A DNA stretch of 64,000 nucleotides. Origin: Ferruginibacter sp. HRS2-29 (GTDB lineage Bacteria; Bacteroidota; Bacteroidia; Chitinophagales; Chitinophagaceae). The notes beneath the pieces are model-generated. The model made no database searches, had not been told where the DNA came from, and saw only the letters and a program-made list of their open reading frames with translations. The first letter of the stretch is position 1; each line of letters opens with the position of its first letter. The translations under genes were made by a program, and so were the position numbers. This document shows, piece by piece, positions 42,902 to 51,291 of this stretch. The DNA is taken from the NCBI RefSeq assembly GCF_024343615.1, contig NZ_RJUB01000005.1, positions 62,001-126,000 of the forward strand, written 5' to 3'.

Positions 42902-43972
42902 TTGAAGAAATCCTTTATAATAACATTGCTATTTTTCATCACGGTAAGCATCGTTGTTTCCTGTGAAAAGAATGACGTACGTATGCGGGAACCACAGGTG
43001 GCCAGCCTGCTGGTTCCCGCTAATTTTCCCATACCTGTATTTGATACCGGGAATCCCCTGACAAAAGAAGGGATAGAACTGGGCCGAAGGCTTTTTTACG
43101 ACAAACGGCTTTCCGGAAATAACCAGTTGTCGTGCGGCAGTTGCCATAAACAGGAACTTGCTTTCAGTGATGGGGTTGCCTTGAATAATATAGGGGCATC
43201 AGGGAATTTATTACATCGTTCTGCGCCGACACTGATTAACCTGGCATGGGCAAATAATGGCCTGTTCTGGGACGGAGGTTCGACCAATCTTGAGTCGCAG
43301 GCTTTTGGCCCGTTGACAAGTGAAGACGAAATGCACCAGAATCTATTTCAGCTGAATGATGAATTAATGGCGGTTCCTGATTATGTAAGCAGGTTCAATT
43401 TCATTTTTAAAGACGGGATAAGTTCTGCAAATATTGTAAAAGCGCTGGCACAATTCCAGCGAACATTAATATCCGCAAACAGCCGTTATGACAAATACAT
43501 CCGGCACGAGACGGGCGGTACACTTTCGGCGTCGGAATTAAACGGCCTTCAACTGGTGCGGCAAAAATGCCAGAGCTGCCATCAGGGGGATCTTTTTACT
43601 GACAATGACTTTCATAATAATGGTATCGATGATGATTTTAGTAACACGGCATTTGATGGGATATTCCTCGGAAGAGCAAGGGTTACATTCAACAATGCCG
43701 ATCTCGGGAAATTTAAAACCCCCACGCTTCGCAATATCCTGCTAACAAGCCCTTATATGCACGATGGCAGATTCAGTACTATCAGCCAGGTACTTGATCA
43801 TTATTCTGACGGCATCAAAGTATCTGCCACAACGGATCCGCTGGTAAAGCAAAATCCGGGTGGCTTGCCCGGAATCAGCCTGACGCCACAGCAAAAAGCT
43901 GATATAACGGCCTTTTTACATGCCTTAACCGATTCTACGTTTATAAATGATACACAATTGGCAGGGCCATAA
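42902..43972 (+). CDS. MbnH/MauG-family di-haem cytochrome c peroxidase-like enzyme (first copy)
   Basis: A 356-residue lipoprotein (VSIVVSCEKND) with two CxxCH haem sites: C78-x2-C81-H82 and C223-x2-C226-H227. The family includes bacterial cytochrome c peroxidases, MauG and MbnH; with MbnP upstream, the MbnH role (tryptophan oxidation of MbnP) is the best guess. Start is TTG42902. Located in the periplasm or facing it. Confidence 0.88.
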   Translation: MKKSFIITLLFFITVSIVVSCEKNDVRMREPQVASLLVPANFPIPVFDTGNPLTKEGIELGRRLFYDKRLSGNNQLSCGSCHKQELAFSDGVALNNIGASGNLLHRSAPTLINLAWANNGLFWDGGSTNLESQAFGPLTSEDEMHQNLFQLNDELMAVPDYVSRFNFIFKDGISSANIVKALAQFQRTLISANSRYDKYIRHETGGTLSASELNGLQLVRQKCQSCHQGDLFTDNDFHNNGIDDDFSNTAFDGIFLGRARVTFNNADLGKFKTPTLRNILLTSPYMHDGRFSTISQVLDHYSDGIKVSATTDPLVKQNPGGLPGISLTPQQKADITAFLHALTDSTFINDTQLAGP

Positions 43973-44017
43973 ATTAAATTAAAAATCCGCCGCAGGAATG
44001 CGGCTAAAATAAAAATC

Positions 44018-44815
44018 ATGAAAAAAAATATAATAAAAGTATGGGCAGCTATAGGGCTTGCTTTACTGTTCGCTTCCTGTAAAAAGGATGGCCCCATTGC
44101 CTACAATAGTGCGGCAAAAGCTGAATTGTCGGTAGAATTTGACAACATCGTTGGCGGGGCCGACCTGCAGCTGAATACAGCTACTTACACCAATGCAGTG
44201 GGAGAGTCTTTTAAGGTGACAAAAATGAAATACTATGTGAGCAATTTTAAGCTTACAAAAACAGATGGAACCATTTACACCGTACCGCAGGACAGCAGTT
44301 ATTTTTTAATCGAAGAAGGCGTGGATGACGAAGCGATCCTGAATGTTCCAGAAGGCGAATATACCGCCATCAGCTTCGTGGTAGGCGTAGATAGCCTGAG
44401 GAATACCATGGATATCAGCAGGCGTACGGGAGTGCTTGACCCGGCAGGAGCTGCCGCCGATATGTATTGGGGGTGGAACAGCGGGTATATTTTCTTAAAG
44501 CTCGAAGGCACATCTCCATCTGTAGCTGCCGCCGACCATGTATTCATGTATCATTCCGGTGGTTTTGGTGGATATAGCACTCCCACTCCCAACAACCTTA
44601 AAACGATCACGCTTGATCTTACTGCCAGGGGAACCCCAAAAGTAAAACAGAATAAGACCACTAATATTCACCTGATGGTGGATGCCTTAAAGGTTCTCAA
44701 TGGCAGCACCAACATGAGTTTTGCCGCTGTAGCCATGATACATTCCCCATTGCCCGGAGTGCCGCTGGCTAATAATTATGCGAATATGTTCAGGCACGAT
44801 CACACAGAAAACTAA
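44018..44815 (+). CDS. MbnP-family lipoprotein (second copy)
   Basis: A 265-residue lipoprotein (ALLFASCKKDG) of the MbnP family with the conserved DMYWGWNSGYIFLKLEG block carrying the tryptophans. It forms a second MbnP-MbnH unit with the next gene. The two MbnP copies are clearly divergent, so they may have different partners or metals. Confidence 0.88.
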   Translation: MKKNIIKVWAAIGLALLFASCKKDGPIAYNSAAKAELSVEFDNIVGGADLQLNTATYTNAVGESFKVTKMKYYVSNFKLTKTDGTIYTVPQDSSYFLIEEGVDDEAILNVPEGEYTAISFVVGVDSLRNTMDISRRTGVLDPAGAAADMYWGWNSGYIFLKLEGTSPSVAAADHVFMYHSGGFGGYSTPTPNNLKTITLDLTARGTPKVKQNKTTNIHLMVDALKVLNGSTNMSFAAVAMIHSPLPGVPLANNYANMFRHDHTEN

Positions 44816-44820
44816 TAAAA

Positions 44821-45852
44821 ATGAACAGAAAATATTGGATAGCGGTTATTATTTTGGTGGGAGGGTTATACGCCTGCGAAAAAGAAGTGATAGAGACTTT
44901 TGTCAGCTTCGAGAAACCGGCCAATTTCCCCCAGCCGGTGTATCATTTCTCCACAAATACGATATCAAAGGATGGGTTCGAATTAGGGAGAAAATTATTT
45001 TATGAAACCCTGCTTTCTGCCAATAATACCATCAGTTGTGGAAGTTGCCATATCCAGACATCAGCTTTCACGCATCATGGGCATACGGTCAGTCATGGAA
45101 TTCTCGACAGGTTGGGTACCCGCAATTCACCACCTATCATGAACCTCGCCTGGAATACCAGCTTTATGTGGGACGGAGGAATTGCGGACCTTGATCTGCA
45201 ATCCATCGCCCCCATTACCAACCATGTGGAGATGGATGAAACTATGCCAAATGTCCTGAGCAAATTGCGCAACTCATCCCAATATCCTGCCTTGTTCAAA
45301 AAGGCCTTTGGTTCCGACGAGATCACTACCAGCGATTTCCTGAAAGCACTTTCACAATTTATGGTGATGTGTGTAAGCAGCAACAGCCGGTATGACAGCA
45401 TCATGCGTAACGAACCGGGAAAAATGTTTACAACACAGGAGCAGCAAGGCTATGATATATTTAAACAAAAATGCAATACCTGCCATAAAGAACCGATGTT
45501 TACCGATTATTCGTTCCGCAACAACGGGATCAGTATCAGCAGCGTAAATGATGAAGGCCGTTATCTGATCACACAAAATAATGCCGATAAATATAAATTC
45601 AAAGTGCCCAGTTTGCGGAATCTTTCTTTTACGGCGCCATACATGCACGATGGCAGGTTTTTTACTGTAGATGCTGTGCTGGACCATTATGCCTCGCAGG
45701 TACAGTATACTCCTAACCTGGATCCGGTATTGCAACAAGGCAGCAGCCCCGGGATTCCTTTAACAACGGATGAAAGAGTAAAGCTCATTGCATTTTTGCA
45801 AACATTGAATGATCATTCTTTTTTGACCGACAAAAGATTTTCTGAACAATAA
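44821..45852 (+). CDS. MbnH/MauG-family di-haem enzyme (second copy)
   Basis: A 343-residue lipoprotein-like protein (GGLYACEKE) with haem sites C73-x2-C76-H77 and C218-x2-C221-H222. It follows the second MbnP by 5 bases and is probably its modifying enzyme. Length and motifs are normal for the family. Confidence 0.88.
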   Translation: MNRKYWIAVIILVGGLYACEKEVIETFVSFEKPANFPQPVYHFSTNTISKDGFELGRKLFYETLLSANNTISCGSCHIQTSAFTHHGHTVSHGILDRLGTRNSPPIMNLAWNTSFMWDGGIADLDLQSIAPITNHVEMDETMPNVLSKLRNSSQYPALFKKAFGSDEITTSDFLKALSQFMVMCVSSNSRYDSIMRNEPGKMFTTQEQQGYDIFKQKCNTCHKEPMFTDYSFRNNGISISSVNDEGRYLITQNNADKYKFKVPSLRNLSFTAPYMHDGRFFTVDAVLDHYASQVQYTPNLDPVLQQGSSPGIPLTTDERVKLIAFLQTLNDHSFLTDKRFSEQ

Positions 45853-45861
45853 TTACATCCA

Positions 45862-46782
45862 ATGAAAAAAATAGTATTCATCCTTTCGATGATTTTCATC
45901 ATGGGCCAGGCAAACGCCTGTGATATCTGTGGCTGTGGTGTGGGAAGCAATTATATTGGTATACTGCCTGAATTCAATCGTCATATTATGGGCATCCGTT
46001 ACCGCTACAATGCTTTGCAGACACATATAGGATCCGGTGGGGCAATAACCTATCTTACCACAAAAGAAGTGTACCGCACTGCAGAATTGTGGGGAGGCTG
46101 GAACCTGGGAAAAAATTTCAGGGTAATGGCTTCCATCCCTTACAGTTTTAATGAAAGGGTCAACCAGGGTAACACAAACAGTAAGAACGGGATCGGCGAT
46201 GTTTCGGTATCCGGGTATTATCAGCTGGTAAATAATAAACACCCCGTTGGTGCTTCAAAGCTGTTGGTACAAAGCCTTTGGATTGGCGCAGGGGTAAAAT
46301 TACCTACAGGAAAATATAATCCTGCAGACAAAACAAGCCTGACGCAAAATACCAATTTGTTTCAACTGGGAACGGCCAGCACCGATTTTACTTTGAACGC
46401 CATGTATGATATACGTTTGCAGGATGCCGGTATAAACGTAGCCGCCAGTTATAAGCTAAATACCACTAATAAATACGACTACGCTTACGGCAATAAAGCG
46501 AGTATTAATGCCCAGGCTTACTATAAGTTCCGGATCAACAACAAGGTGATGATTGCCCCCAATGCCGGTGTTTTGTATGAAAATTCAAAGAAGGATGTTG
46601 ATGGCGAAATCCCTGTGGACATATCGGGTGGTAATGTTTTATCGGGTACTGCAGGATTGGAAGTTTCGTTCAGGAAAATAACCCTTGGGGGGAATTTTCA
46701 AAAACCTTTGTCACAGGATCTTGCCAGGGGAATTGTTAAGTCCGGTAACAGGGCAATGATCCACTTATCTTTTTTATTGTAA
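45862..46782 (+). CDS. predicted outer-membrane barrel protein with CDICGCG motif
   Basis: A 306-residue secreted protein: signal peptide (IVFILSMIFIMGQANA), then directly CDICGCGVGSN, then alternating beta strands to a final aromatic/hydrophobic residue pattern (MIHLSFLL). It resembles transporter-like porins found next to MbnP/MauG genes. The Cys motif at the mature N-terminus could bind copper. Substrate unknown. Confidence 0.75.
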   Translation: MKKIVFILSMIFIMGQANACDICGCGVGSNYIGILPEFNRHIMGIRYRYNALQTHIGSGGAITYLTTKEVYRTAELWGGWNLGKNFRVMASIPYSFNERVNQGNTNSKNGIGDVSVSGYYQLVNNKHPVGASKLLVQSLWIGAGVKLPTGKYNPADKTSLTQNTNLFQLGTASTDFTLNAMYDIRLQDAGINVAASYKLNTTNKYDYAYGNKASINAQAYYKFRINNKVMIAPNAGVLYENSKKDVDGEIPVDISGGNVLSGTAGLEVSFRKITLGGNFQKPLSQDLARGIVKSGNRAMIHLSFLL

Positions 46783-46793
46783 AAAATTAAAAC

Positions 46794-47096
46794 ATGAAAA
46801 TCAATACAAAAATGCTGGTATTTGCACTGTTGTGCTTTACTGCCTGCAATAATAATGCAAAAGAAGCCGCCATCTCTAAGAGCGTGGATACTTCAATGGC
46901 CAGGAAGCCTGCTGCAGAGGACCTTTATAAGAATGTAGTATTTGACGATAAGTACGACCTTATCTGTGGAATGCCTGTAACAGCGGGGGTTTCGGATACG
47001 GCACATTACAGGAACAAAATATATGGATTTTGCAGCCCCGAATGCAAAGCTGAATTTATAAAATCGCCCCTTGCGGCACTAAACTCAAAAAAATAA
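46794..47096 (+). CDS. YHS-domain lipoprotein
   Basis: A 100-residue lipoprotein (CFTACNNN, Cys18) with a YHS-type domain: KYDLICGMPVTAG, then YGFCSPECKAEFIKSP. YHS domains bind heavy metals, often copper. It lies 11 bases after the barrel protein and belongs to the same operon, supporting a metal function. Confidence 0.82.
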   Translation: MKINTKMLVFALLCFTACNNNAKEAAISKSVDTSMARKPAAEDLYKNVVFDDKYDLICGMPVTAGVSDTAHYRNKIYGFCSPECKAEFIKSPLAALNSKK

Positions 47097-47101
47097 AAGC
47101 A

Positions 47102-47488
47102 ATGAAAAAAGTTCATTTAATGACCGTTGTATTTGTATTCATGTCGTTATTAACATGGGGACAAACAAAAATCACATGGGTGCAAATGGATAACTTCCAT
47201 GCGCTGATGTCTGCTACATTTCACCCTGCAGAAGAGGGCAACCTGGTACCTTTGAAACAAAAAGCCGATAGTCTCTATAAAGCTGCTAAGTTGTGGAAGC
47301 AATCCCCGATCCCCCCGGGATTTAAAGAGGCTGAAACAAAAGCTGCTTTAAAAGAACTTCTCAAACAATGTGATCACATCAGGATGGCGGTAAAAGAAAA
47401 AATGCCGGATGATCATTTAAAAAAGATCATTAGTTCAGCGCACGACACCTTTCACAAAATTTCCGGCGAGTGCAGGAAGAAAGAATAG
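47102..47488 (+). CDS. small periplasmic helical protein, unknown function
   Basis: A 128-residue secreted protein (signal LMTVVFVFMSLLTWG) that is mostly helical. His/Met residues in WVQMDNFHALMSATFHP, CDHIRMAV and SAHDTFHKISGEC could bind metal. It is the last gene of the MbnP-MbnH operon, 5 bases after the YHS gene. The layout is like a four-helix metal- or haem-binding protein, but no family was recognised. Confidence 0.7.
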   Translation: MKKVHLMTVVFVFMSLLTWGQTKITWVQMDNFHALMSATFHPAEEGNLVPLKQKADSLYKAAKLWKQSPIPPGFKEAETKAALKELLKQCDHIRMAVKEKMPDDHLKKIISSAHDTFHKISGECRKKE

Positions 47489-47600
47489 CTATTCCGGGGG
47501 TGTAACCTGAATTAGACAGGCTTATATGCCGGCAGTATGTATTCTTTTATCAGCATTTTTATGGTGATTTGAACCGGCAAAAGCAAATATTGATGTTTTT

Positions 47601-47632
47601 TTTGCTCAAAACCTACAGGCACTGTATATTTG
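47601..47632 (+). promoter_or_regulatory. Bacteroidota-type promoter of tRNA-Lys
   Basis: TTTG (47601-47604) and TATATTTG (47625-47632), spaced by 20 bases, match the -33/-7 consensus (TTTG, TAnnTTTG) fully. The tRNA starts 18 bases after the -7 box. Confidence 0.8.
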
Positions 47633-47649
47633 CAACCCATTTAAAGGAT

Positions 47650-47723
47650 GACTCCTTAGCTCAGCTGGTTAGAGCTACTGACTCTTAATCAGTAGGTCCA
47701 GGGTTCGAGTCCCTGAGGGGTCA
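47650..47723 (+). tRNA. tRNA-Lys (anticodon CUU)
   Basis: A full cloverleaf: acceptor GACTCCT/AGGGGTC, D-arm GCTC-AGCTGGTTA-GAGC, anticodon arm ACTGA-CTCTTAA-TCAGT with anticodon CTT, T-arm CAGGG-TTCGAGT-CCCTG, discriminator A, no encoded CCA. It marks the left edge of an integrated element, whose attachment site probably includes the 3' end of this gene. Confidence 0.95.
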
Positions 47724-47733
47724 CAGTCTAGAC

Positions 47734-47768
47734 AAGGGTTTTCAGCGATTTCGTTTGAAGCCCTTTTT
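47734..47768 (+). terminator. terminator of tRNA-Lys
   Basis: A long stem with wobble pairs (AAGGGTTTTCAGCGA with TCGTTTGAAGCCCTT) followed by a T-run. It lies just inside the predicted element, 10 bases after the tRNA. Confidence 0.7.
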
Positions 47769-47789
47769 TATTTGCACGCAATTTGCACG

Positions 47790-49657
47790 TCATTTTACGA
47801 ATGGAAAATATCCATATCGGCCAACTTTATCATTTTTGCTAAACATTACACTGAAGGGTTTGTCAGTAATGCTCATAGGGGGAGTTACGTTTTCAATCAC
47901 TATTATTTGTCGATCATCCCATTTTGATAAATATTCATAGAATTTATCTTGAACGTTTGCACGCACAAGATCTGTGTCACCTTCTTCAGGCTGGTTATCA
48001 TCTTCAGGCTCTCTATATGCGAGCAACGGAGAATCAAGAACTATAAACCCTGGATGTACGAGAGACTTAAGTTTGCAAAATTCCAAAATTCCTATGATAA
48101 ACGCTGAGTTGGTAATAGAACGCATACCTTTTCCTCTACTTGCTCTATGCTTACCAGAAATGATTAAATCTCTAGTACCTTCATCAAATTTCACTCGATC
48201 ACTATCTGGGAAGTTCCAATCTTTAAGAATTTTCTCAATTTCAATTTCAAATTCTGTAAGAGTGGTAGTTGAAAAATCGACTACTTTTTCAATTTCTTTG
48301 TTATCTTTTTTAGTTGTTTTGCTTTCGTTTTCTATTGCAATCTTTAAAACTGTAAGTTCTGATATTTGTCGAAGAAGGTTAATTGTTTGACGAATTTCTG
48401 AACGTTTCTCAACCAATTCAGAGTAATCATTTCGTTGAGTTGATAATTTTGTCCTCAGCGAATTGATATTATTTTCTGAAGAAGTTTTATGTTGAACAAG
48501 TTCAGGAATGCTTTTATCAAATAATACTGATTCTTTATTTAACTGATCAATGGTCAATAAAAGTTCTTCTTGTAATTTTTTGATTTTTTTCTCCTCTGAA
48601 AGGCAAGCAGAAACAATTAATTCTAAATTATCTGAAGAATCTTCAGGGTGTTGGTGATCGGGTGACGCACCACATAGTGGACAAGATTTTGGCTCCAGTG
48701 CACCAAGTAATGAGCCAGCTTCCCTTATGCCCTCTAATCTTTGTAGGTCAGATATATAGTGTCCATTCAAGAGTGTAAATCTTGCCTTTATTTCGTCTAT
48801 TTCACTGCGCCTCGTGGTTGCTTCGTCGATTTTCTTTATCAGTGCGTTTTGCGCAATTAATAGATCCTGATAAGATGTTTCAATGGTTTCCAATTCGCCC
48901 TGAAATCCATTTAATGTCACATCAATTTTCCCTAATTGATCTTCTAATTCTTCTTTTGTGGAATTGTTTGGAAGTTGTTTATTATACGTTACCAAAAGTT
49001 CTTCGAGTAATTCTATTTTTGGATTTTGGTTTTGTTGCTTCTTGCCTTTTTTGACTTCAGGGATAAAAGCGGAATCATCCATTCCTGTTAACAAAAGTTT
49101 GAAAACAGAATATTCGCTGGTTTTTAGTGTAAATTGTCCACTTTCAATAGGAGAAACTTTTGATTGAATTTTAGTTTCATCAATGATGCATAAATGGGCA
49201 ATATCCCTAAAACTTATTGGACGTAATTTTCCCTGTGCATTTGTTTTTACGAGTTTATCGTTTAATCCTAATTTAGTTAAAAGGAAAGCGGAAAGATTAT
49301 CATCGGTCTTTGAACTATGCCGAGCTGCTAGTGTTGTCGGTTTAAGGGAAGTTGGAATTTCTGTAATAAGCCCATCGTATTTGTTTATTGCTCCACCACT
49401 TGTTGACCTAACCAATGTAATTAGTTCGCCCCCGATTTCTAACCCAAGAAATACTCTGTCATATCCTATTCTTTCAGGAATATCTCTTAATTGTGTGTTT
49501 CCACCGAGCATAAAATCTAAAGCTTCTACAACAAAAGATTTTCCTGTATCCGATGCCCCATACACAACATTCAATCCACTGGTGAATTCTAGGGTCGCCG
49601 GTGCTTTTGTTGTACCGCTAAAAGACAGATGCCGTAAAAAATCGTTTTATTATTCAT
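47790..49657 (-). CDS. ABC-3C system ATPase (Rad50/SMC-like), N-terminal frameshift
   Basis: An ABC/SMC-like ATPase of a three-component ABC system (DUF3732-type). Walker A is YGASDTGKSFVVEALDFM, two coiled coils flank a zinc hook (CPLCGASPDHQHP), and Walker B is GFIVLDSPLLAY near the C-terminus. The natural start ATG49657 lies one base after the stop of the middle component, but its frame breaks at a run of six A (plus strand 49636-49641). With one more base it would read MNNKTIFLRHLSF and continue into GLNVVYGASDTGKS, as expected for the family. The gene is thus either frameshifted, slippage-expressed or mis-assembled; uninterrupted frame covers 47790-49574. Confidence 0.82.
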
Positions 49658-49658
49658 T

Positions 49659-50144
49659 TTAATTCCCTAGACTTTTTTGTATAGAATGAAATTCTTCAAT
49701 CCATTCACCAAAATTCTTTGCAATTATTTCCATAAGCACATCATCACCTGTATTAGAATAATTATTCACTACCCAATCTGATCTTTCTCTCAAAGATTTA
49801 AGATAGGGAGCACTTAATGAATTTAGGAAGGTTTCCGAAAATTCTCCCGCTTGATAAAAAATTCCATTTACATCTATTATTTGTTTTATGAGATTACGAC
49901 TCATCATAAGCATGAGGCCTCTTTCAACCAAATTTCTTCTTACTAAAATTTCTGTAGACCTTAATGGCAATTTAGGATGTAAACTTACCGGCCCCCCAAT
50001 ATCGCCAGTATGAACAACAAAATGATCAAATATTACCAATCTCTGAATATCAAGCATTGCAGGATAAGCATGCGTTAGAATCCCCAGAGATCTGATTCCG
50101 GATTCAAGTGGACTATTAAATGTAAATGTTATTTGACTATTCAT
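49659..50144 (-). CDS. ABC-3C system middle component
   Basis: A 161-residue soluble helical protein (MNSQITFTFNSPLESGIRSL) encoded between the nuclease/C-terminal component and the ATPase. Position and pattern match the middle component of ABC-3C systems, thought to connect the ATPase with the effector protein. ATG50144 overlaps the upstream stop (ATGA) and the gene ends one base before the ATPase start, so the three genes are tightly coupled. Confidence 0.75.
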   Translation of the reverse strand: MNSQITFTFNSPLESGIRSLGILTHAYPAMLDIQRLVIFDHFVVHTGDIGGPVSLHPKLPLRSTEILVRRNLVERGLMLMMSRNLIKQIIDVNGIFYQAGEFSETFLNSLSAPYLKSLRERSDWVVNNYSNTGDDVLMEIIAKNFGEWIEEFHSIQKSLGN

Positions 50145-51238
50145 GGTTTCTTCCAAACTAATTTATCTTCATTCGCTAACTGATGGCATATTCCTTTTCT
50201 ATCTTGAATTTTGGTTACAGTTATCAATGGATTGGATGTCAGCTGAAGCATTGATGCTCCTTGCGTTACTGAATTTAAGCGATCCAAAGCACTATTGTGA
50301 TTAGCTGCTGCAATATCAATAACCCCTTCGTATAACTCATTTTGCAAATCTTCAAAAGTTCCTGGCGGGACAGTATCACGAGCAAAATTTCTCAACGATT
50401 CAGCATGGTAAAACATCTCGCGTTGGCGTTTATAATGATCTTCAAGATTGGCCAATGGTGCTAAATCTTCAAACTTTTGAATCTCAATTTTTTTGTCGTC
50501 ACTATAAGCTTCAAAAAGTTGGGTAATATATCGACTTTCATTTTCGGCAATTTCAAGTGGAGGAGAAGCTGAATTTGGTCTATCAGGTAAACCTCCCCCG
50601 AACCTTATAGCGTGCCAAGGAGTTTTTCGATGTTCATTTATTATTTCGATGCAAGGTCGCATAGTAAAAATTGAATAATCAAAATTTTCACAATAGGTTT
50701 TGAATTCGCCGGACATATCAATTTCTTGAGAAGCCGTTATTCCAGTCTTGCAATAGTTATCCCAGTTCTCAAATAAGTAATCTTTCAGTAATGTTTTATT
50801 CAGCAACTGCTTTTTTAACTTCATCCCACAATCTTTCGGTGCAATAAAAAAGTATTTGCGCGGTGCTGCATAAAGTTTGTTGAAAGAGTACCAAAGAATT
50901 TTACCAACCTCTAGAACCGCGGTGCTTGGGGTAATGGGATCATCATAATTTTTACATTGAAAATTATCCCAGACACCTTCTAGGTTTTTGTCATCAACAA
51001 AACCCGCAATATCAATACCAAGATCATTTGCTCCTGAAAATCTCACAACACTTTTGTATTGAGATCGTTGTTCGGTTACCCATTCTTGAATAAATCTTTC
51101 CCATTCATCTGGAGGGTAGAGAAGAATTAACTGCTGCGGTAAAAATAAAAGGCCAGTAGATATTCGCGAAGAAGTATAAGTCTTAGTATCGCTGGGAATA
51201 GCGATATCAACAAATTTTATGGGTTCGGAATTGTTCAT
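50141..51238 (-). CDS. ABC-3C system C-terminal component with restriction-endonuclease-like N-terminus
   Basis: A 365-residue protein. The N-terminal half has a PD-(D/E)xK-type pattern: GANDLGIDIAGFV followed by WDNFQCKNY (Asp ... Gln-x-Lys), as in Mrr-like nucleases. The C-terminal half should contain the ABC-3C-specific domain. It is the predicted effector of the defence system. ATG51238 is used; the longer frame to 51328 would run into the integrase gene and adds an unlikely N-terminus. Confidence 0.75.
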   Translation of the reverse strand: MNNSEPIKFVDIAIPSDTKTYTSSRISTGLLFLPQQLILLYPPDEWERFIQEWVTEQRSQYKSVVRFSGANDLGIDIAGFVDDKNLEGVWDNFQCKNYDDPITPSTAVLEVGKILWYSFNKLYAAPRKYFFIAPKDCGMKLKKQLLNKTLLKDYLFENWDNYCKTGITASQEIDMSGEFKTYCENFDYSIFTMRPCIEIINEHRKTPWHAIRFGGGLPDRPNSASPPLEIAENESRYITQLFEAYSDDKKIEIQKFEDLAPLANLEDHYKRQREMFYHAESLRNFARDTVPPGTFEDLQNELYEGVIDIAAANHNSALDRLNSVTQGASMLQLTSNPLITVTKIQDRKGICHQLANEDKLVWKKP

Positions 51239-51291
51239 GCAGAAGTTCAGGTAATCAAAGATATAAATATTAGTGCATTTATTGAAAGTAA

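Noticed and set aside
47755..47800. A direct repeat of the tRNA-Lys 3' end marking a second attachment site nearby
   Set aside because: No second copy of the tRNA 3' sequence was found up to 64000, so the element cannot be closed within the window.
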